Shown here piece by piece: positions 47,901-58,945 of a stretch of DNA of 64,000 nucleotides. Location of the stretch: contig CM037840.1 of assembly GCA_021234535.1 (NCBI GenBank), forward strand, positions 21,197,059 to 21,261,058. The letters are read 5' to 3'. Each line of letters starts with the position of its first letter. Positions within the stretch are counted from its first letter, which is position 1. The position numbers and the translations under genes were made by a program. Origin of the DNA: Stichopus chloronotus (taxonomy: Eukaryota > Echinodermata > Holothuroidea > Aspidochirotida > Stichopodidae). The notes under the pieces were generated by a model. It ran no database searches and was not told the DNA's origin. It worked only from the letters and a program-made list of their open reading frames with translations.

Positions 47901-50900
47901 TTGAGGAGGATTCCAGTTTATGTCAAGACTGCTCACTTGACGATAGAAAGGTCGACCGGGTTAAGGAAAGGGAGTATAGTCAGTCCATTTAACATCAATC
48001 ATCTAATGTAATGAGCATTCTATATATCTACATTACAGGTGGCTTCTGGTGCTGTTGACATGGCTGTAGGGGGAGACCAAGGGGGTTCCATAAGGATTCC
48101 TGCAGCATGGTGTGGTATCGTTGGACTGAAACCCACGTTTGGGTTGGTGCCTTACACCGGGGCTATGTCAGTTGACCCCTCTGTGGATCATTTAGGTCCA
48201 ATGGCAAGAACAGTCCATGACTGCGCTCTCTTGCTGGAGGTGAATAGTTGTAATTTATTGTTACGTAATTGCAGTAGCTATAAGGCGCTGACTCATGGGG
48301 CTTTTTCACAACTCCATGATCATGGCGTCCTTCAGCTCACAGCCATCCATTAATCCAACCAACCATACCCCTGTCCATTGCTTCATTCATATATTAACCC
48401 ATCCTCCTACCCTAACATGTATGCATCCATTTACACCTTCATCCACTTCATGTTTGGGTGCATCCATTCCTCCACAAACCCACATACACGTGACCATTCA
48501 TCATGTTGTTCTCTGAACCTCGTTCGGCCAACTTGACAAACATCATGAGAATTATTCTCATTATTATTATGATTTTTATTATTACGTTAAGTGCCCACTG
48601 CTGGAAATTCTCGGAAATAAGTGAAGTATTAACTCCACCCCCCCCCCCCAAAAAAAAAAAAAGAGGGAGAGAGAGAAAGCATCAACTTAAAATTGATTTA
48701 TGTGCTTGAATGTACACAACAGCTTATCTGGAAGCACAAAATGGATCCTCTGTTTCTAAGACGAATAGCCCATGAGTCTGCCTTCACTTTCTGTACTTTC
48801 TGGTTTGAAAAATGATGCCTTCTTTTAAATACATTCCAGATCACAGCTGTTGATTGGGCACAGTTGAAACTGACCAGTGGTTGGTATTTGAATTTACCAT
48901 GGTTGCTTCATGATGGTTTCAGTATCACCATGGCAGCGCTGTTTGAATTTCTCTCAGTGATGTAGATGGCGATGTTATGTAACTCTTTCTATGTTCACAG
49001 GTGCTAGCTGGATACGATGATGGGCTTGACCCACGGCAACCTAAGGAACTGCCATTTCTTGAATATTCAAAAGAGGTAATGCTGTAGTTCTTGTTTTCCC
49101 CCTAATTGTCGCTTGATATTAGAGAAACGTATCCATTAAGCTGGCAACAAATCTTGACAAAAACTTTTCTTTGAGACCATTAAACAACATTAGGTGTTAA
49201 TTTTAAAAACGATAACATTACTTTACCACAGTTACCATTTGAATGCTGTGTCATAGTTGTTAATTACTGTTTGCAATTACCTAAGAACTAAGCTTATTAG
49301 AAGTTGGCGGTGAATTGTGACTAGAATATATGAATCTGTGATAATGACCGAGAACAGTGGTTTCAAAATCTTTTCGATAGATGTACATTTCAGACAGGTC
49401 TGTTGTATCCATGTACGTTTACACTAAAAACCACATGTTTGTCAAAGTGCAGTCGTATGTTGATAGCCAATACCCGATCGGACACCGTTAGTCACCTAAG
49501 GATTAAGGGATGAATGTCAGTGAGTATAGATAAGCACTCAGACAGAACACTGCCTCGTTCCAAAGGATTAATGCACTTTGATGCAAATTAGTGTGTAGAA
49601 TAAATCATAGCCAAAGTTAGAGGACAAAAGAGCAAACTGAATACCTACATAAAGCCTTTATGTAGTAAACAAAGTTCAAAATGTGTTGTGTAAGTATTAA
49701 TGTGTCCCAGTAAAATCGTGCCACATACAGGTGCATTCAGAGCGATTGTACGTAAATATGAACTTTGTTCACTAGATATCAGTGGTTACCGATCAACATT
49801 ACAAATTGATGTTATCTTAAAGGGAAATAGGGCATTTAGAATATACCACCATGACATACGAAGAAAATAGATTTAATCATATTAGACCATGTCTCACTAA
49901 TGAACATCTGCAAGAGCTTCATCTCCTCAAAACATTATGCATGTGGTGAGTAACGGGAGATGCATCATTTGAATTTTGAAAAGTTTGGGTGAACAAATTA
50001 TTGTTGAACAACCAATAACTGAATTTCTTTCTGTGAGAAACTTATTTCTTGAAAAGAAGGCTACTGTCCTTGCTCATTTTGAATAATCTGTCATTCTGCC
50101 TTTACAAACACTGATTTTAAATCTATGGTTGTTTTCTGCATAACAAACGCCTTATTTCCCTTTAAGACTGGATCCTTTAGTCTATGGGTCAATGGTAGCA
50201 GGATTCGAATCAGTCTAGCTGCGATACATTTACACCTAAGCCACGCATGATATGCTATTAGCAATTCCTTTCCCACCCGTCGTCAGAATCTAATGAGGGG
50301 GAGGGGGGGGGGGCGGGATTGCATTTTCCAGTCCTTTTGTCGGTTTATTTGCAACTCATCACTCCCCTAAAGAGCCCATGCTTAAGGACCACGTGTCGTG
50401 CATCTGGTATATCTCTGCAGGCTTCATTGTGAAGTAGCAGATCAAGCGAAATCCTGAACAACAATGAAATAGTCTTTATATACCGTCGGTACCCGTTTTG
50501 AGATGACCTTTCAAAGTTTGATGGAAATGCAAAACCTATGGTGTGGAATGTTGCACAGTGTCAGTATTTGTAAGCGTTATATATCTGCTTGCTATCACTT
50601 AATGACTTAACTATAGGGTCTCTGGGAAGTCATATCAGTATTTTTAAAGAACACAATATGTTCTTTCAACATAAAACACTCAGGCGTATCACAGTATGAA
50701 TCGTACATGGAATGAAGGTTATGCGTAAGGAAAAGATACATGGAGAACATCATATGAGTCCTCCCTTTACGTCACAAATTTGCATATTTGGCTTATGTTT
50801 GTTCATGACCCAATTGTAAAACAGAAATCTGTAAAATGGTTACTACTTGATGAATTGTGGTGGAAATTTTTAGCATTATATTAATTAATGCGTTCAAAAA

Positions 50901-53900
50901 TTCCAGATTGTGTTTCTCATATCACATCTACTTCATATACGTTTCAAAGTAATTTTGTTTAGGTCACAATATGATTCGATAACGAAGGGGGGGGGGGGGG
51001 AGGGCTCCATGCCTCCCCAATGACGTTCATGAGGATGTGATCCTAAAACATGAATGTGACATGTACCACAGACAAAGCACACTGCAGTCCATAGACTATA
51101 GATTACCATGATTGCTGTACGCAATATTTGATAGTCTATAGTCTGCATCTACATGCATAGGGTATACATAGTTGCACTCATATATATCTCATACTATGCC
51201 AGCTATCACGTGATGTTTGTTTACACCTTAAAATTGTCATCAATTACATGGTTGAGAGAGAAATTTGTGTACGTAAAGAGTATGCTTATAATCACTGCCA
51301 CTGTGCAAGCCCTGAAGCCCTGATAAATATTTGAATTTCCGCCTTTTCATAGAACTTGGGACATGGATGATATTTACTGCAGGTTGACAAGACTAAAGCT
51401 GTTATGTTGTTGAATGAGGGTGAGGAGGGGTGGGATGCTTTGTCAAAAACATGTCATGGATGTTTCTGCCAATGTAATCATAGTATGGGTTCACAATTGA
51501 TGTAAACACCCTTTTGTATTCCTATTTTACTCTAATATATTTTGTTGTTTGATTCACTTCAATCACATTAAAAACTGAATGACGTGGCTTTTGTTGAGAT
51601 ATATTTGCTAATTTATGATAGATATATTTTAGATATTTTTTATATATTTTCCTTACAGATAGAGGTTGACAGCTTGAAAGGAATCAAGATTGGCGTAATA
51701 GACGAAGGGCTCAACTGGGCCTGTTCTGACCGAACTGTAAACCGTATTTTTTGGGACTCCATTTCTGCTCTTTCGAAAGTAGGAGCCACAGTGGACAGAA
51801 TCTCAATACCAATGGTTAAATACAGTAAGTGAAATTCAAAATTCAACATTTGAGAACAAATTTCTTTGAATTGTTATGACTAATATAGTTATTGCTTAAT
51901 ATACCTAATGAAGGTTTCAATATGAGACAGTGTTAATTTGTGTACCTCATAATGGTAATTTGGGTGCATGGAAATACTCATCAATGGATTTGAAGGGGAT
52001 TGCCTGTCCTAGCTTTTAATTGACTGCAATAATTTTTCCTATCTCTGAGTGCTTGCCTTACCTTTTCGTAGTGAACAAATGACAACAAAATCTGAGAAAC
52101 CAAAGGAGACGTCAGACTGCACTCGCTGCGTCAAGTTGATTTTATCAAAGAAGACTCCATCTGAAGATCTTCTAAAAGAAATTTGGTCAATTTTATGTTG
52201 GCAGTGGCCGCGAAATGGGAAACGTAAAGGTTGTGTAGATCATACAAAAATAAATGTACAATGAGTGTTTCTTCGCTTTTGAAACATTTTTAGTTCTATC
52301 TTTTTGAGTTTACGTGTCATTTCTCCTTTAGGTGGCGCTATTTGGCAATGCTTAGCTTGTGAAGGAACTCTAGATAACTTATTCAACTACTATGGTAAGA
52401 CTATAGTGTAAGGTCATTACTTTATTATTTGGTAGCAGTAAGGTCCTGAGTGAACCAGACCTTTGCACATTGTACTTACTTTAAACGTTTCATTTTGATC
52501 ATGAAACAGTTTCTCTTTTGGTTAATATTTTGCTACAAACATACTGATAAGACTGGTTTTTAAATGGCTTGCATATGAGAAGAGCAAAGTGTGTGTTACT
52601 AAGAAACTTTAAGTGATGGTTGTTTATCAGAGCAGGGTGGCCCTTTTATAAATCTTGATATTAACAACACTTGCGTCTTAACAATAATCGTAGTTACTGT
52701 TTGAGAGTTGCAAGGCACTTCTCTCTAATTGCTTTACAGGGGGAGGAAGTGGACATTGCGGGTTTTATCCAACAACTATGATGTCATTTGCTGGTAAAGC
52801 CTTCAAGACAAAAGTTAATGATTTGTCACATATTGGAAAGGTATAGTATATAACGAGATCCTGTATCTGCAATAAACTGTAACACTGCTTAGTCAACTTA
52901 CTACCAATCTAACTCCTGTTTGAAACAAAGAAGTTTTCATCATCACGATAGGGCGAGGCATCATCAACTGAGAGGCGGGTTGTAAGAAACCCACCAATGT
53001 TTCTGTTGTTATCGTTGTCTGATCAACCGGTTGTTCAGGATAACTGTAAACACAAACATGCAACAAAATGGAAAGACAGCAACTATAAACTTTTTAGGCT
53101 CTCCTTTTACAAGGAGTTGTGTGGTAATTTTGTTGTTGTATTCGATTTGCCAGATGCTGATGTTATCGGCTGAATACATCAAACAGAACTATCCAGGCCA
53201 GTGGTATGGCAAAGCCCAGAATTTGAGAAGGTTGTTACTAGAAGGATACAAAGCCGCCCTAAAGAAGTTTGATGTCCTTGCCATGCCAACAGTCCCGTTC
53301 ACAGCACCAAAGTTACCGTCAGTGAATAGTTCAGTATCTGGTGAGTCCATGGGCAGTTTGTGTCAGCCAGTAGATTTGAAGTTGCTCTATACTTTGTGGA
53401 TTGAGTATAGATGGGATATAGATGAGGTATACATCAGATGTCATTGATACCACTAAACTGTAAATTAACAATTCAGTGATTGTAAGACAACTTAAAAAAA
53501 TCAATATGAAGTGCATCCTGTCGGTGTGAACTTTAACATGCAAAAATCTCTTCCTGAAGCAAACGTCCCTTGCTTTGTTGGCCGGTTGTCAGTAGAGAAC
53601 ATCAAAGTCATTAGTGTACTCAGCATGTGAAGTACATGAAAGAAGTTTCTCCAAGGAAAAGATATTATGCAGACTAAGTAGAAATATCATATTTCCTGAT
53701 CATATCTTCTGTGAATTAATTTGACAAACACGTTGAGGAAATGACATATAATACAACGTTTTGGAAATGAGTAAGCAGATGCATTATTGGGGTAATGCTG
53801 AAGAAACTTAGAATGGCAAGACTTGTTTGGATACATTTCTATGTGATCTTCAAATATTATTTCAATTAAGTATTTGATTGTGTATTAGTTAGATGTTGCA

Positions 53901-54541
53901 TATACTTTGGGTTGGATTACTTGTGCAGCATGATCAAAAGTAAAAGTTCATTAATTATGGAATTATCATGCTAGATATCAGTGAATCAAAGATATTGTCT
54001 GGGAGGGAGTTTCAGATTTGCAAGAGAATTCGTGTAATGGAAGAGTACCAGACTGAAAAAAAGCTCACGAAAATTGGAGGAGCACCCTGAAAATATTGTT
54101 ACTTTATTACCAAAACCTAAACCAAGGTGATCTAGTGGTGGTGACATTCTGTCGTCTTTCCAACACATACTTTGAAATCAATATGGCGAGGAAAATGATC
54201 TCGAGAAGATCCAGTACGTGTTATCTTGATATGTCAAAGTGGAATGCAAATTAATGTTTCTGAACTGCTGGTTCATAACACAAGTCGAATACTTACACAT
54301 GCAGTTACAACAGGCTGTCATAGATTACTTGGCATTTATCTTCCGCTTAGAACTGGTCACAGCATCTGACAACATGAGTGAAAACCTCTTTGCGGCCGAT
54401 TTAACTGGATTTCCCGCTCTCTCTATCGATGTCGGTTCCATCCATGGCCTTCCAGTTGGGGCTCAGCTGGAAGCAGGTGCTTTTGAAGAGCTCAAGTTAC
54501 TGAGAGTAGCGCGTAAGCTGGAACTGCTTCGGAAGGTATAA
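44657..54541 (+). CDS. Amidase-signature hydrolase, 10 exons, 517 aa
   Basis: Spliced CDS: 44657-44913, 45444-45616, 46532-46671, 48039-48239, 49001-49075, 51659-51824, 52332-52394, 52740-52840, 53154-53340, 54351-54541. All introns are GT-AG and every junction keeps frame. The ATG at 44657 is the first in frame after a TGA at 44600. The amidase-signature fold hydrolyses amide bonds with a Ser-cisSer-Lys triad: Lys108 (VAIKDN), Ser183 (first Ser of GGSSGGS) and Ser207 ([12 protein letters not shown]). The Lys-Ser (75) and Ser-Ser (24) spacings equal those of mammalian FAAH. The rest, for example [17 protein letters not shown] and LDHLGP-like [13 protein letters not shown], reads most like bacterial and fungal amidases. 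No signal peptide or N-terminal membrane anchor is evident, so a cytosolic enzyme is likely. The substrate cannot be read from the sequence. An extra upstream exon cannot be excluded. Confidence 0.9.
44914..45443 (+). other. Amidase intron 1
   Basis: Phase 2 intron. A pyrimidine-rich stretch of about 100 bp (45300-45408), including a C-tract, precedes the acceptor ttgttag. Confidence 0.75.
45444..45616 (+). CDS. Amidase exon 2 (catalytic Lys)
   Basis: It completes the split Trp and encodes [20 protein letters not shown], then the catalytic Lys108 in [12 protein letters not shown], and ends at ILDAG (G|GT, phase 1, donor gtaggt). The 119-residue minus-strand frame here is an antisense shadow. 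Confidence 0.92.
45617..46531 (+). other. Amidase intron 2
   Basis: Phase 1 intron, 915 bp, acceptor acatcag. No embedded gene seen. Confidence 0.75.
46532..46671 (+). CDS. Amidase exon 3 (Gly/Ser-rich signature, cis-Ser)
   Basis: It encodes [19 protein letters not shown], then the signature [13 protein letters not shown] with the bridging Ser183. Donor gtaaca, phase 0. Confidence 0.92.
46672..48038 (+). other. Amidase intron 3
   Basis: Phase 0 intron, 1367 bp, acceptor cattacag. No separate gene seen; the open frames on both strands are short and unrecognised. Confidence 0.7.
48039..48239 (+). CDS. Amidase exon 4 (nucleophile Ser)
   Basis: It encodes [20 protein letters not shown] with the nucleophile Ser207, then [20 protein letters not shown] and [19 protein letters not shown]. 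This is the most conserved part of the family. Donor gtgaat, phase 0. Confidence 0.93.
48240..49000 (+). other. Amidase intron 4
   Basis: Phase 0 intron, 761 bp, acceptor gttcacag. It has a catcc-rich stretch (48350-48480) and a C-tract joined to an A-tract near 48637-48661. Confidence 0.75.
49001..49075 (+). CDS. Amidase exon 5
   Basis: A 25-codon exon encoding [20 protein letters not shown], then EYSKE, typical of the segment after the LLEV motif in bacterial-type amidases. Donor gtaatg, phase 0. Confidence 0.88.
49076..51658 (+). other. Amidase intron 5, the longest
   Basis: Phase 0 intron of 2583 bp, acceptor ccttacag. It contains a weak tRNA-like promoter pair on the minus strand (50201-50243), G-tracts near 50297-50314 and 50987-51001, and no recognisable gene. 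Confidence 0.75.
50195..50250 (-). repeat. Possible tRNA-derived SINE head
   Basis: On the minus strand 'tggcttaggtg' (50243-50233) fits an RNA polymerase III A box and 'gattcgaatcc' (50211-50201) fits a B box with one mismatch. The 21-bp gap is shorter than in a tRNA gene and no acceptor stem closes, so it is not a tRNA. It could be a short interspersed element remnant. Confidence 0.25.
51659..51824 (+). CDS. Amidase exon 6
   Basis: It encodes [20 protein letters not shown], then [20 protein letters not shown]: the beta strand and helix after the active-site half that recur in the family. Donor gtaagt, phase 1. Confidence 0.88.
51825..52331 (+). other. Amidase intron 6
   Basis: Phase 1 intron, 507 bp, acceptor tcctttag. 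The 71-residue plus-strand frame at 52049-52264 falls inside it and is not part of the model. Confidence 0.75.
52332..52394 (+). CDS. Amidase exon 7
   Basis: A 63-bp exon encoding [20 protein letters not shown]. It lies between a cttctcctttag-type acceptor and a gtaaga donor and preserves phase 1 on both sides. 'AIW...EG' is a recognisable point of bacterial-type amidases. Confidence 0.85.
52395..52739 (+). other. Amidase intron 7
   Basis: Phase 1 intron, 345 bp, acceptor gctttacag. Featureless. Confidence 0.75.
52740..52840 (+). CDS. Amidase exon 8
   Basis: It encodes [20 protein letters not shown], then [14 protein letters not shown]. Donor gtatag, phase 0. Confidence 0.85.
52841..53153 (+). 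other. Amidase intron 8
   Basis: Phase 0 intron, 313 bp, acceptor tttgccag. Confidence 0.75.
53154..53340 (+). CDS. Amidase exon 9
   Basis: It encodes [40 protein letters not shown] and [15 protein letters not shown]. The 'AQNLRR' helix and 'MPT.P' loop are family hallmarks. Donor gtgagt, phase 1. Confidence 0.92.
53341..54350 (+). other. Amidase intron 9
   Basis: Phase 1 intron, 1010 bp. The acceptor ccgcttag is chosen because it alone restores the frame (G|AA) and the expected spacing to the next conserved block. Confidence 0.7.
54351..54541 (+). CDS. Amidase exon 10 and stop
   Basis: It encodes [40 protein letters not shown] and a C-terminal helix, ending in LLRKV and TAA at 54539-54541. 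'DLTGFPALS' and 'GLPVGAQ' correspond to the conserved 'TGHPA.S' and 'GLP.G.Q' of the family. Confidence 0.9.
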
Positions 54542-54588
54542 AAATGATGACATTCTTGCGATGGTTCCTGGCCTCTACTTTCTTATAA

Positions 54589-54915
54589 TCACGACTTGAT
54601 TTCTTGTAATGATAACTTGGTTTCTTGTAACGATGACGTGGTTTCTTGAAATGATGCATTGGTTCCTTGTATTGGTGACTTGGTTACTTATAATGATGAC
54701 CTGGTTTCTTGTAATAATGACTTAGTTTTTAGAATAATGACTTGGCTTGTGATAACTTGATCTCTTGTATGACAACTGTTTTTTGTAACAGAGAGTTGGT
54801 TTGTAGTACTGGTGTCTTGGTTTCTTGTAATGATGTCTTCGTGTATCGTTATGATAACTTGATGTCTCATACCGATGACTTGGTTTCTCGTAAAGATGAC
54901 TTGGTTTCTTGATAT
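54589..54915. repeat. Minisatellite, ~21-bp unit, directly 3' of the amidase
   Basis: About 15 imperfect units of the type 'cttggtttcttgtaatgatga'. It starts about 50 bp after the stop codon, so it probably lies within the 3' untranslated region. The minus-strand frames over it (54688-54973) repeat a short peptide only because of the repeat. Confidence 0.85.
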
Positions 54916-55597
54916 CAAAATATCTACAAGAGAGATAGACCTTACTAATTCTGAAAAGTCCTGTTGGGATCAAAATTTCAGGTATAAGCTTACGAGCTAT
55001 TAATTAAAGATGCACTTCATCATTAAATGGAAATTATTTACACTGGTTGCACTCTCTTGTAATACTGTATAGTGAAAATCATTGTAAATATCATCAAGGA
55101 AATTTATGTGGTTTGATTTAGATTATGTGGTTTTTTCGCAAACATGGATTAAAGCAGAAATCACGCAAACTTGTTTTAAAAAGGAAATACTTAATATTTT
55201 CAGTTACCCATTACTGTACCCAGTTGGGAGTACCATTGGTACTCAAAATTTTGGGTACTCAATATTTTGGGGACAGATTTTGAGTACTCAAGATTTTGGG
55301 TACACCCCTCCTCATAGAAATATTTGTAGTAAGAGTAAAACATGTTGTCTAAAGCTGCGAGTTTATTCACAATGTTTGGTCAACCTTCATTTGAAATATG
55401 GATGGAAGGAAATATGTTTGTTCGCTCTCAGTGTTCGTTCTTAATGCATCGTGTAATATGGACTGATATCGTGTATATGGACTGGTCTCAAATGGACTGT
55501 TTTCCTTTGTTTCTGTCTTATGTGACATCTCACCATAGGGAAAATACTAAGTGAATTATTAATTGTCAAGTTATTGAAGGTGAGGTAAAGTTCTTAG
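54916..55597. other. No gene recognised; small inverted motifs
   Basis: 'gagtaccattggtactc' and several copies of 'gggtactcaa' or 'gagtactcaa' lie near 55227-55305. No convincing polyadenylation context or exon. Confidence 0.45.
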
Positions 55598-56190
55598 AAG
55601 GTGAGTTATTTTTCATAATACATCATTTAATATATGTCTGAGTTTTTACAAAGCAAAAGAAAAAATCCATTATTCCATACATTATCTTTTTTTTTATTTT
55701 TGTATTTTTGAAATGCCTTCCAGGTGTTCTTTATCTATTAATATATGATTAATCTCAATAGATGAATACAGTTTGAAAGGCCAATGATTTAATTACATGT
55801 AGATATTGCGTTTCCTTTTCTTTTTTTTCCTTTTACTGTCATATATATTTTTAACTTCTGTAGTTTCATCTAGCGTTAAGGCATCTGTGTGAAGGTGAGT
55901 TATTTTTCATAATACATCATGTAATATATGTCTGAGTTTTTACAAAGCAAAACAAAAAAACAAAAAATCCATTATTCCATACATTATCTTTTTTTTTTTT
56001 TTTTTGTATTTTTGAAATGCCTTCCAGGTGTTCTTTATCCACTAATATGATTAATCTCAATAGATGAATACAGTTTGAAAGGCCAATGATTTAATTACAT
56101 GTAGATATTGCATTTCCTTTTCTTTTTTTCCTTTTACTGTCATATATATTTTTAACTACTGTAGTTTCATCTAGCGTTAAGGCAACTGTG
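55598..56190. repeat. Tandem duplication of 294 bp
   Basis: 'aaggtgagttatttttcata' occurs at 55598 and 55892. The copies agree apart from scattered substitutions and T-tract or A-tract length ('acatcatttaat' against 'acatcatgtaat'), and the second ends near 56190 in 'ctagcgttaaggcaactgtg'. A recent local duplication. Confidence 0.9.
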
Positions 56191-58030
56191 TGAAGGCCTA
56201 TATGCTCCAAGAGTTACTATTTTTGTCCTGATAACTAGTACGTATCACAAGTTAAGAGGTTAACTCAGTGAGGTTGTTAGAATGACCCCAGGATAGATCT
56301 ACGAAGTTATGCACTACTTCCTAATGTTCCAGCATTTCTTTGTGGATCGCAGTTGCACCCTCGAGTAACCACTTATGATGTAGTTTAAACTACTGCACAC
56401 ATCTTTAATTGGAGCATATCCAACTCATGGACTCAATATGTTGACAGAGACTGGACGTAAACTTTACTGCTTAACACAAAAGAAAATTGAAATATACTAT
56501 GTGCAGTCCATATTCCCGGTTCTACATTACTCAGAAGCCGTAACAGAATGAAATCTCAACGGAAATTTCATTCAGGTTTCTCTCTGCAGCTTGCCAATTA
56601 AAGCCAGCACTTTTCTACAAAAGAGCCTTATATACCTGAACACAACATATTGCGGTCATACGTCGACCAAGAATGTGTTGCAACAACTGAATTTTGTGCC
56701 AGTCTAATCGATAACTGAGTCCGATAATCTTGAAAACCTGCCTCCACGTTAACACATGGCTACATATTACAAGTTTCTTACCCTCAGTGTAGTAAGACGG
56801 GAGTCTATTAAGGAATAACAGTGGTCACCTTAACGTAGTAATAAACCTTCGATGAAAGTGTCACCGGAAAGAGGTCCATATAAATAGATGGAGCTATACC
56901 ACAATGTAACACTGAGCCAAACATGTAGATTGAAAAGACAGCGGGTTCATTATATGCGGCTCTGAAAAATATGACATCTTCAACTTCGTTCATTACACTT
57001 TTATCATTCATAGATGGGACACTTTTTTTACTGAATCGACTATTCCATCTTATACCTGAAATAAAAGTTAATGCGATATCTCTGGCAATAATTACAACAT
57101 GACGACCAATCGTCCTAACTGGCATTATTGATACATTAAATAGAGCAGAAATGTTGGGAGGGGAAGGGAGTTTGATAGTGCGTGTCTCTGAAACGCCAAA
57201 GTGGACAAAAAAGAAGTGCAACATTATGTGATCCAAAGTCATTATACGTAGATAAGTGAAAACGTTTTTAAACTATGTCCGTTTTGGCGATCATTATTTG
57301 ACTTTTACAATATTCTTGATCATTATGTGACAATGATGAGACTATCATAAAAGGACTGTGCTGTGTGATGTCTTCACGTGAGAGTAGATTTCTACCCACA
57401 CAAGGACTTACGACCATTTTTGTCCCTTATGACGTCTCATACATCGTACAAGAGGAAATTTTAGCATATTAAATTAGTGTACACGCGAGATTACACCTGA
57501 CGTTTCTTTGTGATTCACTGTAGTATCCGTGATTTAAATAAGTAACTACATGCTATTTCCTACTTAAGGGTCAATGTGTATAATTTAATACGTATTCGGA
57601 ACCCAGTGTAAGTGACACCTAATGACTTTCGTGCCATAATTGATTAAAATTTTGTCACATCTGGAGGAGATGAAATTCAACCATAGGGCAGGAAGGTATT
57701 CTGTCTCTATAGTGTCGGAGCGTGAGCTTTGTTAATAGCTACAATAAAAAAGAACATTAAACTTTGACAACACTTTGGAGGATCCCAGCGGTATATGTTC
57801 ATTTTTGAGAGGAAGTTACTTATACCATCTGACATAATAATGATGCCACACGGCTAATACTTACAAAGGAGACACAGTCTTCACAGTCTGTACTGACCAA
57901 CCAAGCCTAACCCTTAATCAGTTTCGAAGAGCACGTGGCGAATCATTGCATTATTTTATATAAAGGTGTGTCATTGTCTTACTTTACAGCAGTCTTAATT
58001 AGTCATTACTATAGCGTGTGGGAGGGTGTG
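56191..58030. other. No gene recognised
   Basis: A 144-residue minus-strand frame (56808-57242) is the longest here. It has no motif I recognise and I do not count it as a gene. Confidence 0.4.
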
Positions 58031-58034
58031 TATG

Positions 58035-58460
58035 CACAACCGAACTTGTGTCACGATCTCCTCCATCACGATCTCCTCCGAGACGGTTATTCAGATGAAC
58101 CTCAAACTTGGTGGGTTGGGAATAAGGTGTACTGTCCGCCCGAGCGATGACGTCATAGGTCAAAGGTCACGGGTGGCAGGTCGTGAAAACAAAGCAAATT
58201 TTTAGCATTTCTCTATGTGTGAACATCCTAAGTTGAAAAAAGTACCATACAGTAGAGGATACAAGGATTTTCTGAAAATATTGATGATGTCACGCGTCAA
58301 AGGTCACGTGGTTAAGGGCAAAATGGCCAAAATGCTTTGAAAAAGTGTGTCACGATCTGCTCCTAGACGATCAGTCGGATAAACTTCAAACTTGGTGGGT
58401 GGGTGCCTGGGTGTGAGATGTAGTGTCCTACTGATGACGTCACAGGTCAAAAGCAATGAT
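58035..58460. repeat. Dispersed repeat, two to three diverged copies
   Basis: 'gtcacgatctcctcc' or 'gtcacgatctgctcc' leads to 'tcaaacttggtgggt' (near 58102 and 58387) and then 'tgatgacgtcataggtcaaa' (58144) or 'tgatgacgtcacaggtcaaa' (near 58432). A middle core, 'gatgatgtcacgcgtcaaag', is at 58283. A single diverged copy lies near 15085-15260. Confidence 0.7.
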
Positions 58461-58559
58461 CACTATTACTGTAACGCATAAAACAGTGTTAGGTAGTGGA
58501 AGTACGTAGTGTCAACATAGCTTTTGCACATTTGCCTTTCCATGAATGTGACTCGGTTT

Positions 58560-58945
58560 TTCAACGTATTCAACCAGTTCTGGGCTGAATGTTTACGTCT
58601 ATGGTAAGTTAAATGCTCAATAATTCGAGAAATTTGGTTCGTCAACCGATAAACCAGCTTTATCGACGCCACATTGCACAGTAATTCGATAGACCTGGTT
58701 TATCAGTTGTAGCCTACCGGACTTACCCAGTTTCTGTTAAACCCGGTTTATCAAATCGATAAACTTGCAGTGTGGAATTATTGGACATTTGGCGTTGATT
58801 AACTTGGTTTTCGACTGATAAAGCTGGGACGCCGAATGCTCAAGGTTGATAAACCGGGTTTATCAATTGAACAATCAGGTTTATCGACGTCAAATGCTCA
58901 ATAGTTAACAGATGAACCAGGTTTATCAATTTATACGAACGATGA
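58560..58945. repeat. Cluster of GATAAACC/GGTTTATC motifs
   Basis: The octamer GGTTTATC, its complement and one-mismatch forms recur many times in both orientations. They make small palindromes, the best being 'ttgataaacc' - g - 'ggtttatcaa' at 58846-58866. Several units are joined by 'caaatgctcaat' or 'cgaatgctcaa'. Confidence 0.7.

Noticed and set aside
52049..52264. 71-residue frame in amidase intron 6 as an extra exon
   Set aside because: Including it would break the phase-1 junction between exons 6 and 7, and it matches no part of the amidase fold.
56808..57242. 144-residue minus-strand open frame
   Set aside because: No family motif, no homologous neighbour and no splice context. Its length alone is not enough in AT-rich DNA of this size.
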